This document shows positions 57,314 through 64,000 of a DNA stretch of 64,000 nt, in pieces. Position 1 is the first letter of the stretch. Each line of letters starts with the position of its first letter. The notes below the pieces were generated by a model. It saw only the letters and a program-made list of their open reading frames with translations. It made no database searches and was not told the origin of the DNA. The translations under genes were made by a program, and so were the position numbers. This stretch comes from Rhizophagus irregularis (Eukaryota > Glomeromycota > Glomeromycetes > Glomerales > Glomeraceae): positions 982,501 through 1,046,500 of the forward strand of contig NC_089444.1 in assembly GCF_026210795.1 (NCBI RefSeq), given 5' to 3'.

Positions 57314-58147
57314 ATAATTATGAACGTGATGCCGCTTAAATAAAATATTTTGTAGCATTCCATAAATATGAATTTTAACAAACATTTTAAATCAAATATT
57401 AATTAATTTTTTAATTTCAAAGTAAAATTTGAGTTGTACTTTTTACCACCATTAAAAAAAAAAGTCTTTTTTTTTGGACTCATTTATAAAATTTGATAAT
57501 AAAATGTATCTAAAATTGTTCTATTTAATATATATATAAAATACTGTATATAACGTAATGCTTGATCTAATCAATTCCAATATTAGTATAACATATTAAC
57601 TGACGTCATTAAAACTTTTGATGTTACTCATCTCATACTAATTCTACGTGGAAAGATTACTTTTGTACTCCTCATTTACTTTTCTTTCGTTAATAATACT
57701 ACAATTTTACAGATGACTACAGTTCAAAATAATTATTGACATCAAACCCTCACGTTTTCACATTATTAATTTAAAGTGGCTCTACTCTTAAATAACATGG
57801 CACAATATAGAAAAAACGTGGCAATAATACTTTTGTACGCCTCCTTTTACTTTACCTTCATTAAATAATAATATGATAAAACAAAAAAAATTGTAATGAA
57901 ATAATTTAAGTAATTTGAGATACGTGTCATTATAGAATTAATAGACCGTATAAGAAAATTTGACCGTTCTGATTTAGTTAATACATAGAATAGTTTAATA
58001 TAATTTAATAGTTTAGATAGATAATTGTGTTGCTCTTGTCAACGCTTCCATAGAAATATGGAGTTATAGAGAGTATTTTTAACTCTATGTATTTCTGTAT
58101 AAATTTTATATGCGAATTCTTACTATAAATATAAGAAAGAAACGTAT
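57314..58147. other. Gene-less copy of the peptide-gene upstream region
   Basis: 57763-57945 repeats ATTATTAATTTAAAGTGGCT, ACATGGCACAATATAGAAAA, CGTGGCAATAATAC, TTTTACTTTACCTTCATTAA and GTGTCATTATAGAA in the same order as upstream of gene 1. The sequence departs where the start codon should come, and no signal-peptide exon follows. A shorter box at 57665-57690 is also present. It is a truncated fourth unit of the tandem family. Confidence 0.65.
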
Positions 58148-58549
58148 TGTTACGATAAAAAAAAAATGTGACAAAATCACGTGATATAGCTGTTGATCAA
58201 TGGTAATTACCGGGACGATTAATATTACCGATGAATGATCAACGTCACATAACGGGAAGATCAATGTTCGAAATGTTTAATATATCAAATATATTAAATA
58301 TATTGCACATATGGTATATATGGCACATATTAAACATTTTAAACATTTTTAGTTTGGAATTTTATGTATATATAGACCTGTAATTAGACCTGTAGTTGAA
58401 AAAAAAGTTCAGTAGAAGAGTTTTCTTAATAAAAATGGTTCTAATGATTATATTAATTAATAAACTGTTGTTTGAATTTTAATGAAATATAAATTTGTTA
58501 TCCTTTATTCGTGTTGGGAGTATATGCCGATGTACAGTGCTATACTACA
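58148..58549. mobile_element. Probable solo LTR
   Basis: 402 bp starting TGTTACGATAA and ending GCTATACTACA (TG...CA). Flanks are CGTAT (58143-58147) and CGTCT (58550-58554), a 5-bp duplication with one difference. Inside are a TATATATAG box (about 58370), AATAAA-like text near 58460 and the GTGTTGGGAGTATATGCC tail typical of LTR 3' ends in these fungi (from memory). No primer-binding site or gag/pol follows. Confidence 0.5.
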
Positions 58550-59598
58550 CGTCTGATTGGATTGTTTATTAAGTGTTTATACATATAGTTTATTTATTGA
58601 TTATACCCGCCTACCTAAATACCTTCTGCTTACCATTTTCCATTTGTTTACGTTTGTAAACGCTAAAGAACTGGCTATAACAGTATTACTAACAAAAAAA
58701 AAAAATTGTGCTATAAAATATAACAATGTTTGCCCAATCAAATTAGAGGTCCAGGATAAGCAACTGTACCGTGTCCAGGACAAGGATTCTCGTCAACTGA
58801 CTGAGGAAATCTGTCGTCAAATGTAATACAAAAAAAAAATTGAATTTTTTGTGTTATATGATCGATGCCAAATCGATATATTGTACATCTTAAAAATCAA
58901 TAATATTTCCTTCCCTTTCATTCTCTCCTTTCCCTTTCTCTTACCCGCCCTTCTCTCGCCCTTTTCTTTTCATTCTACTTTAAGTTTTGGAGGGCAATTA
59001 AGACGTTAGAAACACGTATTTTTTTTTTAGAACGTTACTTCTAACGTTTCTTTCTTTTTTTGTAGGTTCCAGTTCATAATTCCGACCCTAAAAGAATGCG
59101 AATACACTAACCATTCGCTTTATAATGACTCATTAAAAAAGAATTTTTTTTATTAATTTAATGAGATATTAATATTATGCTGTAGTGAATAAATATAATA
59201 ATATTATTATATAATTATAATTTCAAATTTTATAAATTTTATGAATGGTCATGTAATTAACGTCACAGGACTCGGGGCAGTTAACTCAGTCGGATGGTTA
59301 CATGACTGCGCTAAAAATTGACATAATTGGATCATCGGCGTAAAGAGTGATAAAAATTAATTCATGAGTCATGAGAATAAATAATTACATTGTTAACAAC
59401 ATATTTTCATGTGATGTATCGGCAGTATCGCGGTATTATAATCAATTTAAGATCATTATTACTTCATTTATTTGACACAAATGATACAAATGATGTAGTT
59501 GATGCAATGATTGCATGATTTATTTATTATAAATACGCCCATTTTGATAAAATTTTTATTCTTTTAGTTTTTTTAAATTTTTTTATTTTAAATAAAAA
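58550..59598. other. Intergenic, promoter of the coiled-coil gene at its right end
   Basis: A plus frame at 58557-58826 (about 90 codons) has a Lys/Gln-rich end but no recognisable domain and is probably spurious. A TATAAATACG box at about 59530 lies 70 bp before the coiled-coil reading frame. A C/T-rich tract occupies 58910-58980. Confidence 0.45.
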
Positions 59599-60301
59599 TG
59601 GAGGAAGTTACAAATCTTTCAGAGTGAAAATTGCAATCCTTTCGGCAGAAGTTGCAATCCTTTCAGCGGAATTAAAAAAAAACCTTTCAACGGAAATTGA
59701 AAACCTTTCAGCGGAAGTTGCAAACCTTTCGGCAGAATTAAGAAAAATTGATATATTAAGTATGTACAGAGACACAATTTGTTGCTTTAAAGTTTTTATT
59801 ACAGAAAAAATAAAAGAAGTTAATAAAGAGATGGAAAATTGGACTAGAATTAAAAATACTCTAAATGTTGAGCGATACAAAAACCTTAAAGTAGTAACAA
59901 ACCAACTAGAAAATATCTTAGAACCTGGATTGACATATGAAGAGTTTAATAGTTTGCTAGGACTGAAAAATATAAGCAATTCTACGTTTTACAAAGAATT
60001 CAATTTGGAAAATTTACCGGAAATAAAATCACATCTCAAAAATACACAGTTTCCGGATGGTTGGGAACTCACAAAACAGGCGCTTACGAAAATTATGGAC
60101 CCTCTTGAAGAGTGGTTATTGTTGCAACAACTTCCTGAAGAAACAGTTACAAAAACATATAGCGAGTATCTGGTCGAAAGATCAAAAAGGTCTACCAATA
60201 TTCCTCTTCCTGAATTCAGAAGACCAAATGAGGGAGTTGATAAATCAAAATGGAAAGATATGGTTCCCATTAAAGAAGCTAGTAAAGGTCGAAAAGGGTA
60301 G
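59599..60301 (+). CDS. Coiled-coil protein of unknown function, start frameshifted
   Basis: The ATG at 59599 reads MEEVTNLSE and then TGA. The long frame, open from before 59624 to TAG at 60301, lacks an ATG at its head and begins KIAILSAEVAILSAELKK, so a one-base change seems to separate the start from the body. Residues 1-45 are heptads (ILSAEVA, NLSAEVA, NLSAELR) with Leu/Ile/Val at regular a/d positions, clearly coiled coil, made of a 21-bp DNA repeat. The C-terminal 100 residues include FPDGWELTKQALTKIM and EEWLLLQQLPEETV and end with a Lys/Arg-rich tail. I do not recognise the family. A sequencing error or non-ATG start cannot be excluded. Confidence 0.55.
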
Positions 60302-61719
60302 GATAATCAATATGTTTGTGTAAAATTAAAGTGAATTGAGTTTTGCACAAACTGTAACCAAAACTTTTTTTTTTGTTAGATTACTTTAATTGCTACTGGG
60401 CGGAATTCTTTGGTTTTCTGCTTTTTCTTTATAGTTTACAAATTTACATACATGTAGATAAGAATTTCTCTTTCTTTGGGTGAAGTGGTTATAAAAAAAT
60501 TTTCTTAAAATTTCTTGATGTAACATTGGCAAATTCTTAAATCATAAGATAAAATTTTGAAATCGACGTACGTGCAAAATCGTAAATAAATGGATTTTAT
60601 TGCGACACATTATATTATCATATCAGATATTCTTTAATAAAATATGGTAAATTATTTTTTTTTTACGCCCTTTTAGTAAATTTCTTTGGCATACTTTGCT
60701 TCTGTAAGTATATTTCTGTGTCCCGGTTGTTACAACGTTATACGTAATTTAAATTTTAATACAGACATTATGATTTGTTGCTCTTCGATTTGCTGTATTT
60801 ATATATATATATAGTATTATAATAATATTTTGTTTTGTATTGTCCTGATCGAACATTTATAAATACTTAGCATTAGGTTAGAATTAATTTAAGAGTTTGT
60901 TGAAACAATCACAAATTCCTATATAATAAATAAATATAAAATAATTCCTATTCAATTACATTTTATTGCTGAATGACCAACAATATAATAATTTTTACTA
61001 TATGTATGAGCCATAATTATTAGTAGTATAGTTATAGCCAAATGTTTTTTTTCATTATTAGATTGTTTCTATTTCTATTTTTTTTTTTGGTAAAATGATA
61101 TTTTTAAAGGTGAATATTGAAAGAAGCTTAAATTTGTTTTTTTTTTAAATACTTTATTTTATTATTCTAATATTGTTTTCATATAGTGTATGGTTTTGAA
61201 CAATTTTACCAGATCCTCTAATATGACTAAAATGCATCCCAATAAAATGTAACAGCAAGTATATCAGATATATATATATATATTTATATTAATTTCAAAA
61301 ATAAAATCTTTTTTTAGCAATTATTTAAATCATAAAAATAGATAAAGGAAGATAAAAAATTATAAAATTGACTCTCTTTTAACTTTTGATTTTTATCTTA
61401 AAATTACAAAAATGTTTCACATATAAATCTCAATATTTTAATATAAATAAATAAATACGGACATGCCCACTACCTTCATCAGTCTAGCTGTAGATTACAT
61501 TAAAAACATCAGGTCTATTGCAAATGAAGAAATTGATTGAAATTTTCCAACAGAAACTACAGCTAAATTAAATGCACTTGTGACAAAAAACATTGAAGAA
61601 GAAACAATTCATTCAACCTTAAAAATGGATGTTCTTAATAATAGGCAGTCATTTGTTATACATGATCAAATTTTACATCAGGAACCTAAATAAAAGCTAT
61701 ATTTATAGATCTCAACAAA
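60302..61719. other. Intergenic, with a small decayed reading frame
   Basis: AT-rich DNA. At 61462-61692 a frame beginning MPTTFISLAVDYIKNIRSIA and interrupted by TGA continues with NFPTETTAKLNALVTKNIEE; it reads like protein but is broken and unidentified. The TA repeat at 60797-60812 and T-runs are the only other structure. Confidence 0.35.
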
Positions 61720-61727
61720 TACTCATA

Positions 61728-62048
61728 TAGAGATTGGAATCGATTCTGCCAAATTGAATTATGTTACACTAAAGTTTTAATTCTGGCCGGAATTATAAGC
61801 TTGGCCAGAGTTACCGCTGATCTCATGCAATAAACGTTTATTTTAAATGCAAAATCATAAAATTTAACAATCAAATGTTTTGTGATCATTGGAAATTTTC
61901 CTGTCACAAATTTAATGATGCACAATCAATTAGAAATGATTAATCGAAATCAAAATTGAATTTTTAGAATCGAAATTTGAGAAACGAATAATCGTGATTA
62001 GTCGATTCTAAAATCGATTCTAATTATGGAAATCGATTCCAATCCTTA
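61728..62048. mobile_element. hAT-type MITE (family 2), 321 bp
   Basis: Perfect 8-bp duplications TACTCATA flank it (61720-61727 and 62049-62056). Ends TAGAGATTGGAATCGATT and, on the other strand, TAAGGATTGGAATCGATT are inverted repeats of 18 bp with two mismatches. Inside are CCGGAATTATAAGC and several TCGATTC words, forming further inverted pairs near the right end. No coding capacity. Different family from the 38-39 kb copies. Confidence 0.92.
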
Positions 62049-62056
62049 TACTCATA

Positions 62057-62940
62057 TTTTGTAGTAAATGACTTTATCAACTTCCTTTTTTGTGTCATCT
62101 TAAAAGAAAGAAAGAGAAAAAGCAACTGTTTGTAATTTTTTTTTCACAAGCATTTATATTTTATTGATAGTCATACATACTCATTATTAGCAAAATGTAT
62201 CATCGATTGTAATTTCCATAATATTTTCTTTATGTAAAATAATTAAAGGATATCAATATAACTCACAAAAAAGATTTTGGTCATATAGTATCGTACTATA
62301 AGAGAATTATGAGTGAGAAACAGTAATGATCTGGAATCATTTTAATTTAAATCGAATAATTTAAATTCTTTAAGAATCATTTGTTTATAACTTTAATTCA
62401 GATTTATCATATTAGATCATTCTATTTTTTTTTGTCTTAAAGCGACATATGATTTAATATACGATATTCCAATATATTAATTTATACGAAAAAAAGATTT
62501 TATTAATATAGAGTAATTTCAGTTTTATAATACACTTATTATAAATATAAATCTGAAGCTGGCCAAAATTTTAAAATTTAGTCATTAACTGATAATCAGC
62601 TAATTTGGTTAACCAGTTAAATTTTAACCGATTTAATAAATTTACAGTGAACTCAATTTCAAATATTCATCCTCTGGTTATTATGCTCCTCAATTTCATT
62701 CCTGAAGAACTGGTTGGAATTTTTTAAACACATTAATTCACAACGTACCATCAAACGCTCTTACTACCTTTTGTATACAATCTTCATATGGACATACAGC
62801 ATTATTTGAAAGACACACAATAACAGTTTCAAACAATGGAAACTAGATAGTGGGATTACAAAAAACTCTTTCAAATTGTACAAACAATCACCTTAATAAT
62901 AACTCTTTTTCATCAGATCCTCACAAAAACACAGAAATCT
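62057..62940. other. Intergenic, no gene seen
   Basis: AT-rich spacer. No exon, RNA gene or clear repeat recognised. Confidence 0.4.
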
Positions 62941-62944
62941 ATAC

Positions 62945-63200
62945 TCCCCTACAAAAAGTATCCGACCACCCTAAAAATTAAAAAATCATAAAAAATTCGG
63001 GAGGCCCAATAATAAATTTATATCTATTTTAAAAGTTCAAGACATGAGACACTTTTTAAAAGGGTTTTTTTAGCTTAATTATTAGTAAAAATTGGCGGAA
63101 ATTTTTAATTTTAAAAATGGCAAAATTCTTAACTTTTTAAGGGTAGGGTGTACGGCGATCATTTCTATTAGAAAATCATCATCTAAAAAGTAACGTGATT
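62945..63200. mobile_element. Possible Tc1/mariner-like left end
   Basis: CCCCTACAAAAAGTATCCGACCACC at 62946-62970 resembles Tc1/mariner termini, which often read 'CAAAAGTATCCGACCACC'. TA dinucleotides lie at the edge. No matching right end or transposase is seen before the window ends, so it is truncated, or its partner lies outside. Confidence 0.35.
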
Positions 63201-63570
63201 TTTGATAAAATCAAATCTCTTCGAAGACCAAGCGTGTCATAAAAATTTTTTTCGTGTTTACCTTTCAAGAACTCATAGTTTTAAAATATTGTGTGTAAAG
63301 TTCATATTACTTAACTTATTTATAGTTAAAAAGTTAAAAAAATGGCATTGTAGCTCTCGCATGAGCTCAGTTTTTTCGCATGAGAGAAATTATATTAATA
63401 AAAAAAATGCAGATATATATAAACTGCTTAAAAACACTTTATTTTTGCTAATATATACATGACTTATATCCACTTTACAAATAATTATCTCTGATTTACT
63501 ATCTTAGCTAATATATTAATAATTACTTACGTCCATTTTCTTATATTTATGCTTTTATTTATTAGATATT

Positions 63571-64000
63571 ATGCCTTCTCATGCCTGGTATACAACTCTT
63601 GTTGCTCAAGACCCTCATAATCGCCATGCTGTACAATGGTCAAATGGTAGCTGGACGGTTATTGACTATTCTGCTGGACTTCATGTTCTGGATTTACACA
63701 ATGAAGCAAAAGCATTTGATTTCACTACAAAAAATATTTCTAATGAAGAAAGAAATCATAATGCTGGTTATATCTATTTTCGTATCCAAGAAGAAGAACG
63801 GTCATTAATACCATTATTACCTGGATATGTGGCTTTTACTACTGCTGGTAAAAATCGGTTCAAATTATCAATCCTAGAGAGTAATAATCAATTACTTTTC
63901 TTTTGGGAGGAGTTTGGTTTGGATGTATCCTATAGTAATAGAAAGGCTCATGGTGTTGAGCGACTTGCATTTCATTGTATGTTAAAAAAATATAATCTTG
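63571..64000 (+). CDS. Unknown protein, 5' part (runs off right edge)
   Basis: From ATG 63571 the frame is open for 143 codons to the end of the window. It begins MPSHAWYTTLVAQDPHNRHA and contains WSNGSWTVIDYSAGLHVLDL, GYIYFRIQEEERSLIPLLPGY and LLFFWEEFGLDVSYSN. It is rich in Trp, Tyr and Phe and looks soluble and globular; no signal peptide, membrane helix or repeat. A TTATTAG acceptor-like site lies just before the ATG, so this could be an internal exon instead. I do not recognise the family. Confidence 0.6.
   Translation, partial: MPSHAWYTTLVAQDPHNRHAVQWSNGSWTVIDYSAGLHVLDLHNEAKAFDFTTKNISNEERNHNAGYIYFRIQEEERSLIPLLPGYVAFTTAGKNRFKLSILESNNQLLFFWEEFGLDVSYSNRKAHGVERLAFHCMLKKYNL

Noticed and set aside
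58557-58826. Plus-strand frame next to the solo LTR
   Set aside because: No domain, no splice partners, composition like intergenic DNA; overlapped by a comparable frame on the other strand.
1-64000. tRNA, rRNA or other structured RNA genes
   Set aside because: I looked for TTCGA-type T-loops with flanking stems and for rRNA-like blocks and found none I could support; a covariance-model scan would be decisive.

Overview
The window looks like nuclear DNA of an arbuscular mycorrhizal (Glomeromycotina) fungus, most like Rhizophagus. The evidence is very AT-rich DNA, short GT-AG introns with Ser/Asn-rich coding, several protein kinases of the type expanded in that group (N-terminal CxxC pairs, a '[SG]NE' helix, HRDLHSxN catalytic loops and DLG in place of DFG), a Sel1-repeat kinase, Crinkler fragments and abundant decayed transposons. 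No database search was possible; the assignment rests on recognising families.

Layout. 0-0.5 kb: the 5' end of an adenosine kinase gene (minus strand) running off the left edge. 1.7-6.4 kb: a decayed LINE reverse transcriptase, a Crinkler/RHS-type ATPase relic and repeats. 7.2-13.1 kb: two intact, divergently transcribed metabolic genes, a 7-exon GAD/CSAD-type PLP decarboxylase (minus) and an 11-exon ADE4 amidophosphoribosyltransferase (plus). 13.5-24 kb: a hAT transposase remnant, a broken Crinkler N-terminal domain and AT-rich repeat DNA. 24-28 kb: a small multi-exon membrane protein gene and a probably myristoylated pseudokinase. 31-35 kb: a minisatellite with higher-order structure and a Medusa/DUF7082-like regulator with a very long Ser/Asp/Asn repeat domain. 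36-42 kb: two decayed kinase genes, one cut by a small hAT element with a perfect 8-bp target duplication. 46-54.5 kb: two paralogous kinase genes on the minus strand, each damaged at a different place. 55-58 kb: a tandem family of tiny secreted-peptide precursor genes. 58-64 kb: a probable solo LTR, a coiled-coil protein gene, another hAT MITE and the start of an unknown gene.

Most notable is the 55-58 kb cluster. Three genes share a signal peptide, a phase-1 intron just after it, and (in the best copy) repeated units punctuated by Lys-Arg and followed by Asp-Ala-Asp-Ala-Glu-Pro. This is the layout of alpha-factor-like, Kex2/Ste13-processed peptide precursors. One copy has four units, one is shortened, one has lost its processing sites, and a further upstream region has no gene. 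Conserved upstream boxes come with each copy and a MITE sits in one promoter.

The mobile fraction is informative: three short elements have perfect 8-bp duplications (hAT type), one has TTA flanks and 27-bp inverted repeats (PIF/Harbinger-like), and one 156-bp inverted-repeat element is of unassigned class. Several fall in or next to genes. The kinases are probably signalling proteins but nothing in the sequence shows their substrates; functional links between neighbouring genes are not evident apart from purine metabolism at the left (adenosine kinase and ADE4).
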